NCBI GenBank assembly: GCA_023454175.1
Contig: JAEXRW010000003.1
Span: forward strand, 62,001-126,000
Direction: 5' to 3'
DNA length: 64,000 nt
Source: Bacillota bacterium
Lineage (GTDB): Bacteria; Bacillota; Clostridia; Christensenellales; JAEXRW01
The notes below the pieces were generated by a model. It ran no database searches. It worked only from the letters and a program-made list of their open reading frames with translations, and was not told where the DNA came from. Positions 1-8,414 of the stretch are shown here, piece by piece. How positions within the stretch are numbered: position 1 is the first letter of the stretch; each line of letters starts with the position of its first letter. The translations under genes and the position numbers were made by a program.

Positions 1-23
1 ACTGACATTTAAAAAAAATTATA

Positions 24-215
24 CTCCCTGGCGTAAACAGTACCTGCGGAATAAGGATAATACGCAGATGCCTACAGGTTCGGATCAACCCCCGAACGCA
101 CCGCCAAGGGACACCTACCATACGAACTTGCCTCCCTCAGACGGGTGAAATGCACCCGTTATGAGGTGAGGTGGCACTAGTGTGACCCGATAAGGGTCAC
201 AATGTGCCGGAAGGG
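24..215 (+). ncRNA. Structured non-coding RNA candidate (possibly raiA-motif-like)
   Basis: No open reading frame of substance covers this stretch, but it folds into a chain of strong helices. An outer helix pairs 26-33 with 102-110 (one bulge) and encloses two hairpins, 44-48/63-67 and 79-83/92-96. Next comes a long hairpin 131-139/162-171 capped by the perfect 7-bp stem 141-147/153-159. The last is a two-part hairpin, 173-177/204-208, enclosing the perfect 8-bp stem 181-188/194-201. A TTATACT box at 19-25 could be the -10 element of its promoter. It lies upstream of, and co-directional with, the DUF2892-like gene. The multi-helix layout brought the raiA motif of Firmicutes to mind, but I cannot confirm that family by eye. 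It could also be a long structured leader. Confidence 0.6.
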
Positions 216-296
216 GTGATAATGATAAAATGGGGATTGATTTCCAGTTTAATGGGTTCTTCCAAGTAAATAATAATCTAGGAAGGGATTGATATT

Positions 297-740
297 ATGA
301 ATAAACTTCCATCCACCACGCAGCGTGTCCCGATGCATACCTGCCCGAAGATCAATACGGATATCCGGAACCGCGCGATCGCAGAAGTGTATACCATCCA
401 GGATGATCCGAATGCCGTAAACCAGAAGATCGCGCAGCTGAATGCGGAATGGGATACCGAGAGGGTGCTGGAGCTGGGTGCCGGTTCCCTTGCCGTGTTG
501 GGCACCGTCATGGGGTTTAGGTCCAGATGGTGGTTCCTGCTGGCCGGTTTTGCGGGTATTTTTCTGCTTCAGCATGCCCTGCAGGGCTGGTCCCCCTCCC
601 TCCCGCTGATGCGAAAAGCAGGGGTCAGGACAGCTGAAGAGATCCATAATGAGAAAACCGCCCTGAAGGTTCTGAGGAATGATTTTGCCCAGAATACCGG
701 CGATCCGAAGCAATTGATGGCGATGGTCGAACAGCAATAG
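297..740 (+). CDS. DUF2892-like small membrane protein
   Basis: This 147-residue protein has a hydrophilic N-terminal third of about 60 residues. A hydrophobic hairpin follows at about residues 62-100 (glycine-rich VLELGAGSLAVLGTVMG, then WWFLLAGFAGIFLLQHAL), and then a charged tail. The core resembles the YgaP-type transmembrane domain (DUF2892), whose members are inner-membrane proteins sometimes linked to rhodanese domains; no rhodanese domain is present here. The ATG at 297 is preceded by GGAAGGG about 10 bases upstream. It stands alone between a structured RNA candidate and a set of hairpins, and converges on the hexokinase gene. Function is unknown; family assignment is by pattern and moderately sure. 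Confidence 0.6.
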   Translation: MNKLPSTTQRVPMHTCPKINTDIRNRAIAEVYTIQDDPNAVNQKIAQLNAEWDTERVLELGAGSLAVLGTVMGFRSRWWFLLAGFAGIFLLQHALQGWSPSLPLMRKAGVRTAEEIHNEKTALKVLRNDFAQNTGDPKQLMAMVEQQ

Positions 741-801
741 TCATTTACGGGATATTAAGATATGATAATTGTCTGGTTATCGGTAGCAAAAATATGAATC
801 A

Positions 802-907
802 GTAATTTCTGGCGGCGTGTACGTCAGAAATTACACCTTGCAAGCAGGTTTGTGGTGAACAAACCTGCTTGAAGAAACTCAACGAAAGTGGCTGGCCACT
901 TTCGTTG
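802..907. repeat. Three consecutive perfect inverted repeats between convergent genes
   Basis: Three separate hairpins sit back to back: 802-811 with 825-834 (10 bp, 13-base loop), 841-853 with 859-871 (13 bp, 5-base loop) and 880-892 with 895-907 (12-13 bp, minimal loop). The third ends two bases before the hexokinase stop codon. None has a clear U-tract, so they are not classical intrinsic terminators, though they lie exactly where convergent transcripts from both sides would end. Confidence 0.75.
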
Positions 908-909
908 CC

Positions 910-2205
910 TTACATGAGAGCGGCGATCGCGGAGCCGAAAACAGTCGTGTTGTCCACCTTGCCCATTTCGATGAAAACATTTTGGTTTTCGTCGATGTAT
1001 TGTTTGATATGGTAATCGATGCACGCTTTAAATCCTTTCAGCTTGTACATCGTCGTGCCTTCAGCCGAGACGAATACCGGGTTCAGGGGGTTTTTCCCCT
1101 CGCCGGATTTGATAGCCGCCGCCAGGATGTTGGATGCTGCCAGCTTTGCGGCCCGGTCCACGATGGCAGTGCCGATCATCCATAGCACCTCCCTGTCCTC
1201 CTCCGTGTTGCAGGCTTCGGAATACTTGCCCGAATGGGGATTGTCCATGAATTCGCTGAATTCCACGGTCACGTAGTTTGCGATTTTTTCGCGGTCAAAC
1301 CCGCTGCTCAATACGCCGTCCTTTGCTGCTTGTAATACGCTGCGGCGGAATACCTCCCCGATATAGGCGCCCGAAACCATCTTCTCGATCTTGTTTCTTC
1401 CGGGCTCGAGCGAGCATGCATCCAGCTCCCTGTCGATGGGGCCGTTCACGACTTTGTCAAAGAACGCCGACTCCACATTGATCAGCATCGAGCCGCTTTG
1501 CCCGGGCAGGGCCGGTTCCTTGGTGATGTTCCGTTTTTGCTCGGCATAGCATGTATTGGTCCCCGTGCCCAGAATAAATCCGATATAGCCGCTGTAGGAG
1601 CGTCCCGTCAGCTGGGCTTTGGCCCCCAGCGCCGTCGCGACGGTATCGTTGATTACGACCACTTTTTTGATGTTGTCGACGCCGAGTTTCTTGAGGGAAT
1701 TCAAAAGCCCCTCTCCCAGCATGCGTCCCGGCGCGTCGCTCACCTTTACCTCCTTGTCAAAGCCCATGATCTCTCCGTCTTTGTTGGGGTGTATCTTTGC
1801 CGGGAAGGAAAAGCAAAAGCCGATCTCCGAGCGTCCCTTCGCCACTGGGGCCACCCGCGCCGCGATAGAATCGAAAAATTCCCCGATGGTCACCGGACCC
1901 GTCGTCCCCGGCATGGGATGGTTTTCAAAGCTCTCGAGGGAAGGCCTCCCGTCCGCATCGAAACGTACGCAGGAGATACGCAGGTTGGTCCCCCCGGCGT
2001 CGATGGCGATCACGCTCGTATCCGCGGGCTCCATGCTTTTGGTTTCGATATAGGTGGGGATCATCGGCAGGGAGCTTCCGGCCGGCGTTAGACCCTTTTC
2101 CATTTCGGAAAGGAAGCGTTTCACCGTCTTCCCCACATCCACCGCCCTCGGGCTCAGGCTGTTTCGTTCCAGCCATTGTTGTACTTTTGCCGAAACAAGG
2201 CTCAT
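910..2205 (-). CDS. Hexokinase, eukaryotic-type family
   Basis: This 431-residue cytosolic sugar kinase phosphorylates glucose or related hexoses with ATP. It belongs to the hexokinase I/II family known mainly from eukaryotes, not to the ROK or glk families. Visible motifs in order are the phosphate-1 loop AIDAGGTNLRIS near residue 67, the sugar-binding stretch FCFSFPAKI near 148, VVINDTVATALG near 203, the LGTGTNTCY loop near 230, SGAYIGEV near 277 and the adenosine segment VSAEGTTMY near 385. Length is close to a single eukaryotic hexokinase half. The ATG at 2205 follows a strong GGAGGTAGGAT ribosome site. It is monocistronic with its own promoter. Bacterial members occur in some Clostridia and Spirochaetes; the exact substrate cannot be read from sequence. 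Confidence 0.88.
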   Translation of the reverse strand: MSLVSAKVQQWLERNSLSPRAVDVGKTVKRFLSEMEKGLTPAGSSLPMIPTYIETKSMEPADTSVIAIDAGGTNLRISCVRFDADGRPSLESFENHPMPGTTGPVTIGEFFDSIAARVAPVAKGRSEIGFCFSFPAKIHPNKDGEIMGFDKEVKVSDAPGRMLGEGLLNSLKKLGVDNIKKVVVINDTVATALGAKAQLTGRSYSGYIGFILGTGTNTCYAEQKRNITKEPALPGQSGSMLINVESAFFDKVVNGPIDRELDACSLEPGRNKIEKMVSGAYIGEVFRRSVLQAAKDGVLSSGFDREKIANYVTVEFSEFMDNPHSGKYSEACNTEEDREVLWMIGTAIVDRAAKLAASNILAAAIKSGEGKNPLNPVFVSAEGTTMYKLKGFKACIDYHIKQYIDENQNVFIEMGKVDNTTVFGSAIAALM

Positions 2206-2303
2206 ATCCTACCTCCGATGAAATCGAAAAAAAATCATTGCTCCCTGTCGGGATGGGTGCATACGTCAGGGATGCGTATAGAACCAGTCCCACGTCATTG
2301 GTT

Positions 2304-2332
2304 ATTGTCCAAATCTTAGGGCATTTTGTCAA
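2304..2332 (-). promoter_or_regulatory. Putative sigma-A promoter of the hexokinase gene
   Basis: On the minus strand TTGACA (2332-2327) is followed after 17 bases by GACAAT (2309-2304). It lies about 100 bases upstream of the hexokinase start codon. The -35 is perfect and the -10 matches four of six positions. The rest of 2206-2464 shows no gene. Confidence 0.5.
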
Positions 2333-2464
2333 GTATGGCAAGTACTTTTTGGTTGGATCATTTTGTTTGGTTCAGGTTTTATGAAATATTGACACTGCTC
2401 CGTTTGCCGGCCAACGAAAAAAGAATGCATGAATGAATAGAACTGTTTTGCAGGATGTCCGTCT

Positions 2465-3610
2465 CTAATACACCGGTCCGCTTTCGGCAGGATTTTGCGG
2501 CGGTTGTTCTGCTTGGCCGGGTGTAGATATGATTTTTTTCTGGCGTCTGACTTTGATCTCGGCGGCTATCCAGGTGATCACGGGCAGTATCACCTGGAAT
2601 GGAAGCGCGTAATATTTGTATGTAACGAGCCAGCCAAACATCTCCATGGTGCTGCCATATACAAAAATGGAAAGGATCATCATCAGGAGCCCCGTAGGCG
2701 CCGAGACTTTTTTATACCCCTGAATGCCAAACAGCTTGGCTATCCCCTTTCCTGCAGCCAGCAGGCACAGTGCTATTTTTACGAAACCGCACAGCAGCAG
2801 GTTCACGCCGATGATCACTTCAAACCGTTGAAAGAAGGTGCCCAGTGATATGACCTTCACCGCCTCATAAGAGGAATAATACTCGTCCAGATCCACAACT
2901 GGACCCAGGATCATCAGGTTGCGCAATGCGCCGATCAGGATAATGCCGCCGCCGACTGCCAGTGCGCCGAAAAACATCTTGTATGGGCTTGCACCCGGTT
3001 TGAATGCGCCGAATGCCAGCAGCAGGATCACGGATTCGGCAAATGGAAAAGTGAAGACCGAAAAGCCTCCATCCAGGATCGGTGCTATGCCGTTGCTTGC
3101 GATGGGTTTGAGATGGTCGATATTATAAACCTCGGTTCCGATCAGGAGGGTAAAAGTAAAAACGGTGATTACAAGGATCAGGAATATGCTGCTCCATCTC
3201 CCCAGCGTCTCCTGGCCGCTTTTGATTGCATAGATCGTCAGCAATCCCATAAAGAGCGCGGGAATATATTGAGGTGTCTCCGGAAATGCCTGGGTTGACA
3301 TAAACTCTGTGAAGTTTCGTATTACCAGCGCGCCCAGGTGCAGCGCATACCATGCGAAAAGTGCAACGAATATTTTACCCAGTACCCTTCCCCAGGCATA
3401 TTGCAGGATATCGTACAGGTCCATTTCCGGCAGCAGTTTTTTCATGCGGGCATAGATGAAAATGATCGGGGATGCAAAGAGCATACCGGTTAGGATGCCC
3501 AGCCAGCTGTCCTGCTGGGCTTCATTATGCGCGCCCACCACCAGCGAGCTGCCGATGAGAAACATGGTCGCCATGCATAGCCCCTGCCGCCCTGTTATCT
3601 GCTCTTTCAA
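2465..3610 (-). CDS. GerAB/GerB-type spore germination permease, copy 2
   Basis: This integral inner-spore-membrane B subunit of a GerA-type germinant receptor has 381 residues. It has about ten hydrophobic segments and belongs to the amino acid/polyamine/organocation transporter superfamily; B subunits are thought to bind the germinant. It opens KEQITGRQ and has a charged hydrophilic C-terminal tail (KVRRQKK). It is the last gene of the ger operon and is plainly a duplicate of its upstream neighbour. Both share KEQITGRQ, NEA..DSWLGIL, ARMKKL.P.M.LYDI and GRWS.IFL in the same order. Start is a TTG at 3610 with GGAGGG and AAAGG upstream. Which germinant each copy senses is unknown. Confidence 0.88.
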   Translation of the reverse strand: MKEQITGRQGLCMATMFLIGSSLVVGAHNEAQQDSWLGILTGMLFASPIIFIYARMKKLLPEMDLYDILQYAWGRVLGKIFVALFAWYALHLGALVIRNFTEFMSTQAFPETPQYIPALFMGLLTIYAIKSGQETLGRWSSIFLILVITVFTFTLLIGTEVYNIDHLKPIASNGIAPILDGGFSVFTFPFAESVILLLAFGAFKPGASPYKMFFGALAVGGGIILIGALRNLMILGPVVDLDEYYSSYEAVKVISLGTFFQRFEVIIGVNLLLCGFVKIALCLLAAGKGIAKLFGIQGYKKVSAPTGLLMMILSIFVYGSTMEMFGWLVTYKYYALPFQVILPVITWIAAEIKVRRQKKIISTPGQAEQPPQNPAESGPVY

Positions 3611-3699
3611 TGAACCTTTATCCCTCCTTTCATTGGATTTCTAAATAGCATGTCAAATTTGGTTTTTTCTTTGGGTCCTTGTGCTTCAGTATCAGGCAT

Positions 3700-4836
3700 T
3701 CAATATGCCGGTCCCTTTCCTTCGGGCCTGGCAGGCGCTGGTTTGGGTGGCGTTTGGATTTTCTTTTCCCTTCTCGTCTTGATCTCGGCGATGATCCAGA
3801 TGATGGGCGGGATGATCACCTGGAACGGGATGGTGTAATACCTGAAATAGGTGAACCAGCCCACGTTCTCCATCGTGCTGCCATAGATGATGATGGATAG
3901 CAGGATGATCAGTAGTCCCACCGGCGCGATGATTTTCTTATGGTCCTGGATGTCAAAAAGTTTCGCCATGCCCTTGCTGGTCGCCATCATCAGGACCAGG
4001 ATCTTCACCAGTCCGCACAGCAGGAAGGCCACGCCCACCACGATTTCAAACCGGAAAAAGAAATCGCCCAGCGATATCACGCTTGTGGATATGTACGAGG
4101 GATGATAGAGTTTCATATACAGGGGCATGCCCAGGATCATTTCGTCCCGCAGAGTGCCTGTGACCAGCAGTGCTGCGGCGATGCCCAGCGCGCCATAATA
4201 CACCTTGTAAACGTTGGCTTTGGGTTTGAGCGTGCACAAGGCCAGGGAAAAGATGATGGTTTCCGCAAAAGGATACGCAAATATGGAGTATCCGCCCTCC
4301 AATAGCGGGCCTATGCCGTTTTCCGCTATGGGGGTCAGGTTTTCGATTTTATAGAGCGGTATGCCAAATAAGGTCACCAGGATGGTGACCGCAGCCAGCA
4401 CCACCAGAAAGATGGTGCTCCACCTCCCCACCGTCTCCAGGCCGCTTTTGACCGCATAGATGGCGATCAGTCCGATGAAAAGCACCATCACGAATCGGGG
4501 CGTTTCCACAAATGCTTCCACGCCTACAAATTCAGAAAAGTTCCTTGTTACCAGGCCGCCCAGGAAAAAGGCGTACCATGTATAGAGCGCCACAAGGATC
4601 TTTCCGATGACCTTGCCGAATATCCAGATGAAAATATCGTACAGGTTCATATCGGGCTGGAGCTTTTTCATCCTGGCATAGATGAAAAGCACAGGAAGCG
4701 CGAAGGCCATGCCGATGAGGATGCCCAGCCAGCTGTCCCGTTCCGCTTCATTGCTGGGCCCCACGATGAGCGAGCTGCCCGTGATGAACATCGCCATGAT
4801 GCACATGGCCTGCCTGCCCGTGATCTGCTCCTTCAC
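3700..4836 (-). CDS. GerAB/GerB-type spore germination permease, copy 1
   Basis: This 378-residue polytopic membrane protein is of the spore germination B-subunit family (APC superfamily fold). It starts at a GTG (4836) with AGGAGG upstream, 40 bases after the small two-helix gene. Hydrophobic segments run throughout, ending with the charged tail IAEIKTRREKKI. It is followed after 89 bases by a second, closely similar B gene, so the operon carries a tandem B duplication. In known receptors B subunits determine germinant specificity. Two B genes behind one A and one C gene suggest alternative receptors with shared A/C partners (inference). Confidence 0.88.
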   Translation of the reverse strand: MKEQITGRQAMCIMAMFITGSSLIVGPSNEAERDSWLGILIGMAFALPVLFIYARMKKLQPDMNLYDIFIWIFGKVIGKILVALYTWYAFFLGGLVTRNFSEFVGVEAFVETPRFVMVLFIGLIAIYAVKSGLETVGRWSTIFLVVLAAVTILVTLFGIPLYKIENLTPIAENGIGPLLEGGYSIFAYPFAETIIFSLALCTLKPKANVYKVYYGALGIAAALLVTGTLRDEMILGMPLYMKLYHPSYISTSVISLGDFFFRFEIVVGVAFLLCGLVKILVLMMATSKGMAKLFDIQDHKKIIAPVGLLIILLSIIIYGSTMENVGWFTYFRYYTIPFQVIIPPIIWIIAEIKTRREKKIQTPPKPAPARPEGKGPAY

Positions 4837-4876
4837 CCTTGTGCTTCATCCTCCTGCAAATGGGATATGAGATTGC

Positions 4877-5095
4877 TTACTGTTTGAGCCCGAATATTGC
4901 TTTCACCGCATCCCGTATGGGGTCGGCGGGGCTTGGAATCTTCACGTCCAGACCGTTGAGGCACCACAGCACGAAGGCAAAGCCCAATATCGCCGTGTAC
5001 ACCCAAAATGTCTTTCTTTCCTGCTGGTACAGCGGTTTCATTTCCTTGAATACCAGTATCAGCGTTATGACCGATATCACGATGATGATCAGCAT
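4877..5095 (-). CDS. Small two-helix membrane protein of the ger operon (D-subunit-like)
   Basis: This 72-residue protein has two predicted membrane segments (LIIIVISVITLILVF at the N-terminus and WVYTAILGFAFVLWCL in the middle), then a short polar tail. It starts 4 bases after the C-subunit stop, using a GGAG that overlaps the end of that gene. Small two-helix D subunits are encoded in several Bacillus germinant-receptor operons and modulate receptor activity. Size, topology and position fit that role, but sequence similarity to a named D subunit could not be checked. Confidence 0.65.
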   Translation of the reverse strand: MLIIIVISVITLILVFKEMKPLYQQERKTFWVYTAILGFAFVLWCLNGLDVKIPSPADPIRDAVKAIFGLKQ

Positions 5096-5099
5096 GTCT

Positions 5100-6254
5100 T
5101 TATTGCTCCAGCGGTTTTTGCAGCAATCCGCTGCCTACGATCTCGATTTTTGCCTTTACGTCCACCGGCAGGTTTTGGTACAGTCCTGAGAACCAGTTGT
5201 CCTTTATTCTTTTCCATTCCTGCGGCATATCCTGTTTTACTTTCAGGCCAAAGCCGAATATGTCGGCATTGTATTCTTTTTGTACGCGCGTGATGGTATT
5301 TTGGACGTTCTCCTTGAGCGATGCTTCCGCGGCGGCCTGCAATGCTTTTACCGCGTCCTCCTTGGATGTATCGATCCCCGCCTGGTTTTCGCCCAATGCC
5401 GCCTTCACTTCGATCTTAACCTCCATGGAAAGGCTGCCGTTTTCTGTTTTGGGCGTTACCGACGTTTTGCTCTCATTGATCTCCAGTGTTAGGTCCGGGC
5501 GCTGCATTTTGGGCGTATCCACCTGCAGGGTCAGCAGGCCCCCTTTGATCTGGTTGGTGGCAAAGAGATAAGCTTTTGTTTCTTCATCGTCCAGGTAGCC
5601 CACCAGCTTGTCATGGTGGAATACGGCCAGCCCTGCCAGTTCCGATGTATCCCGGCCCTCATTTTTGACGATCCTTACGCTTGGCAGCGAGATGCATATC
5701 CCTTCGCTGCATGCGTCGTTGACCACTTTATATAGCTCAGGCGTAGGCACTTTGGCAGCCACTTCCTCCGAGGAGTGCAGCATGGCTTCCAGCTCCTGTG
5801 AACGCACTGTACTTGTCAGCCCCGGAGGGTCAAACATGCTTTTGGCGGTTTTCTCCCTGGATACGACCATGTGGATCGTCAGCCTCGGTTCCGCGTCCCG
5901 TACAAAAAAATCCAGGATGGGCAGGATCCCTTCCCGGGCCACCTCCTCGCTGATGATGGCTACCTGCATATGCGCCCAGTAGAGTTTGTTTTCCAGCTTT
6001 TTGACTGTATTGCGTACACAGTCAAATATTGTCTTCCCCTTCGATTCGACCGCGACCGATTCCAGCCCTTTTCCGTCCGCAGCAGGGTGCGCCAGCTCGG
6101 TTGTCAGCAGGTACTGCCCGTCCTCCGTCCGGTCTATTGCTGCCCCGATGGCGATGGACATGTTTTCGATGTCCTTGTAGTTCCAGCATCCCGTCAGCGC
6201 CAGCACATAGGCGGCGCAGACCAGAAGGGATACCGCCTTCCTCCATTTTTTCAT
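5100..6254 (-). CDS. Ger(x)C-family germination lipoprotein
   Basis: The C subunit of a GerA-type receptor is a lipoprotein on the outer face of the inner spore membrane and is required for receptor function. The chosen ATG (6254) overlaps the A-subunit stop in an ATGA junction. It gives a 384-residue protein beginning with a lipoprotein signal (MKKWRKAVSLLVCAAYVLAL, lipobox TGCW). The mature start CWNYKDIENM is typical of the family (CW..DIE). A longer reading frame exists upstream but would overlap the A gene by 60 bases. The domain spans nearly the whole length. It is translationally coupled to the A gene and followed by the small membrane protein. Confidence 0.9.
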   Translation of the reverse strand: MKKWRKAVSLLVCAAYVLALTGCWNYKDIENMSIAIGAAIDRTEDGQYLLTTELAHPAADGKGLESVAVESKGKTIFDCVRNTVKKLENKLYWAHMQVAIISEEVAREGILPILDFFVRDAEPRLTIHMVVSREKTAKSMFDPPGLTSTVRSQELEAMLHSSEEVAAKVPTPELYKVVNDACSEGICISLPSVRIVKNEGRDTSELAGLAVFHHDKLVGYLDDEETKAYLFATNQIKGGLLTLQVDTPKMQRPDLTLEINESKTSVTPKTENGSLSMEVKIEVKAALGENQAGIDTSKEDAVKALQAAAEASLKENVQNTITRVQKEYNADIFGFGLKVKQDMPQEWKRIKDNWFSGLYQNLPVDVKAKIEIVGSGLLQKPLEQ

Positions 6255-7804
6255 GCCTTTCCCCTTCTTCGGATGTTGCTGCTGACGATTTTGGGCCTTG
6301 TGCGCATATCCCACCATGGCGCACGTATGAACGTATCTTTCATATCCTGCGCGTTGAAGGAGGTAAGGTTCAGCATGTACGGCACGCCGAAGGAACGGAT
6401 ATTGAAAAGGTGTAAAAACATCGCCGCAAAAACCAGCATGAAGCCGTACATGCCGATGACCATCGCGCCCGCGAGCAAAAGGATCCGTACGATGATCAGT
6501 GCGCCCGAAAGCCTGGGCGTGACGATGGCGCTTATTCCCGTTAATGCCGCTACGATGATTACCGGCGCGCTCACGATCTTGGCTTCCACCGCCGCCTGCC
6601 CCAGCACCAGCGCGCCTACTATGGAGAGCGCCTGGCCTACGTTGGAGGGCATCCGCGCCCCGGCCTCCCGCAGCACTTCAAAAGCGGCCAGCATGAGTAC
6701 CAGTTCCACGATGGACGGGAAAGGTACGCTCTCCCTTGCGCTCAAAATGCTCAGCAAAAGCGGCGTGGGCAGGAATTCCTGGTGGAATCCGATCAGGGCG
6801 ATATAGATGGCCGGGATGGTGATGGTCATAAAGAATGCGATAAAACGCAATACCCGCATCATGGAGGCAAAGTGGTATCCGACATAATAGTCTTCGTTGG
6901 ATTGCAGGTTTTCGAGAAAAGTGTATGGCAATGTGATGACCACAGGCGTTCCTTCGACGAATATCGCGATGCGCCCCTCCAGGATTTTGGCCGCCGCTAC
7001 ATCCGGGCGCTCCGTGACGCCCATGGTTTTGAAAGGCGAGCCTTTTGCATCCCGGATCATGCTGATGATATATTCTGAGCCCAGCGTAGCATCCAGGTCG
7101 TACTCGTTGAGCCTTCTGACCACCTCTCCCAGTATCTCGTGGTTCGCCAGGGTCTCGTGGTATACGATGCAGCAGCGTGTATGCGTCCGCGCGCCTACGG
7201 TTTTGAATTTGAATTTCAGTTCAGGGGACTGTATCTTCCTGCGGAGCAGGGCCAGGTTCATCAGGATGGATTCGATGAAGCCTTCCCTGGGTCCGCGCAG
7301 CACCTTTTCGATATCGGGTTCCTGTACCGAACGCAGCGGCCATTTTTTGGTATTGATGACCAGTGCCTTTGCATATCCGTCCACAAAGAGCACGGTATCG
7401 CCGCTCACGATGCCCTCGGCTATTTTCTCCGGTTCTTCTGTGGATGAAGTTTCGTCTACGGAAACCACTGTACGGAAAACCATCTCGAATAGGTCTTCGC
7501 CCGGCGGCACTTCCCTGAATTCGTTGATGGGAAAGATGATATGCCTGTCGATGATATCGTGGTCCACCATGCCGTCAATGTTGATGAGCGCACACTTCAG
7601 TTTTGCGTTCTTCTGGCTGGCAAACTGCCTGATCCGGATGGTGTCGTCGTTGAAAAACATGTCCTGTATCATGGATATGTTCATTTCCAGGGATGTGGAA
7701 ACTTTTTGTTCCGTGGTCGTTTCAGCCTGTATGATGGTCGGCTGCCCTTGCGGGTTTGTAAAATTTTCTCTTGGCTTTTTGGTTGGGTCCTTGTTGTCCG
7801 CCAA
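6251..7804 (-). CDS. GerA-type spore germination protein, A subunit
   Basis: This A subunit of the germinant receptor in the inner spore membrane has about 517 residues. A large soluble N-terminal half of about 300 residues includes the conserved FVEGTPVVITLPYTF segment. About five membrane helices follow (for example IAFFMTITIPAIYIALIG), with the hallmark ARESVPFPS and EVLREAGARMP motifs between them, and a basic tail. An in-frame GTG lies at 7813, but AAAAGGTG is better spaced for the TTG at 7804. First gene of a five-gene operon A-C-small-B-B. The 120 bases upstream hold no gene; I could not pick out a convincing sigma-G promoter there. Confidence 0.9.
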   Translation of the reverse strand: MADNKDPTKKPRENFTNPQGQPTIIQAETTTEQKVSTSLEMNISMIQDMFFNDDTIRIRQFASQKNAKLKCALINIDGMVDHDIIDRHIIFPINEFREVPPGEDLFEMVFRTVVSVDETSSTEEPEKIAEGIVSGDTVLFVDGYAKALVINTKKWPLRSVQEPDIEKVLRGPREGFIESILMNLALLRRKIQSPELKFKFKTVGARTHTRCCIVYHETLANHEILGEVVRRLNEYDLDATLGSEYIISMIRDAKGSPFKTMGVTERPDVAAAKILEGRIAIFVEGTPVVITLPYTFLENLQSNEDYYVGYHFASMMRVLRFIAFFMTITIPAIYIALIGFHQEFLPTPLLLSILSARESVPFPSIVELVLMLAAFEVLREAGARMPSNVGQALSIVGALVLGQAAVEAKIVSAPVIIVAALTGISAIVTPRLSGALIIVRILLLAGAMVIGMYGFMLVFAAMFLHLFNIRSFGVPYMLNLTSFNAQDMKDTFIRAPWWDMRTRPKIVSSNIRRRGKA

Positions 7805-7933
7805 TTCGATCACCTTTTATGGCATGATGGATTGAGCAATGCTTATTTTAGGATGCACATTTTGGTTCTTTCTAATTGAGGTTTGCTGTTTGTGGTTGAT
7901 GGGAATAGAAGGGTTAGTGAGAAATATATGCGG

Positions 7934-8413
7934 TCAGGATTGGATCGCTCTCCCCTTCATTGCTTCGCCCATGGCTTCTTTGATCTCCAGGTAGCTTGTG
8001 CATCTGCAGATATTTGATTGCAGCCAGGATTCGATCGTATGATCATCCGGGTTCGGGTGGATCTGCAGGAGCGAATGGCAGACCAGGAGGAATCCCGGCG
8101 TGCAGTAGCCGCATTGGAATGCCCTTTTTTCTACGAATGCTTTTTGGACCGGGGAGTCTTTCAGTCCTTCGATCGTTGTGATCCTGTGACCGGTGGCCTC
8201 GGCCGCCAGCATCAGGCAGGATTTGATAGGCCATCCGTCCACCAGCACCGTGCAGGCCCCGCAGTCCCCGTTTTCGCATCCCGGTTTGGCTCCCGTCAGC
8301 CCCAGCTTCCCGCGCAATACCTCCAGCAGGATGTCCGACGGCCGTATGGTGACTTCATATAGATGATTGTTTACATCCAGATCGATCGTGCATTTCCCGC
8401 CCAGGTACATCAT
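7934..8413 (-). CDS. Molybdenum hydroxylase, [2Fe-2S] small subunit (XdhC/CoxS-like)
   Basis: This 159-residue iron-sulfur subunit of a xanthine dehydrogenase/aldehyde oxidase-type enzyme carries two [2Fe-2S] clusters. The plant-ferredoxin-type N-terminal domain has GCENGDCGACTVLVDG with a further Cys about 13 residues on. The C-terminal helical domain has FQCGYCTPGF and NICRCTSY, so all eight cysteines are present. It passes electrons from the molybdenum site to the FAD subunit. It lies 1 base after the FAD subunit and ends the three-gene operon. Two adjacent ATGs (8413 and 8410) are possible starts. Confidence 0.92.
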   Translation of the reverse strand: MMYLGGKCTIDLDVNNHLYEVTIRPSDILLEVLRGKLGLTGAKPGCENGDCGACTVLVDGWPIKSCLMLAAEATGHRITTIEGLKDSPVQKAFVEKRAFQCGYCTPGFLLVCHSLLQIHPNPDDHTIESWLQSNICRCTSYLEIKEAMGEAMKGRAIQS

Positions 8414-8414
8414 T

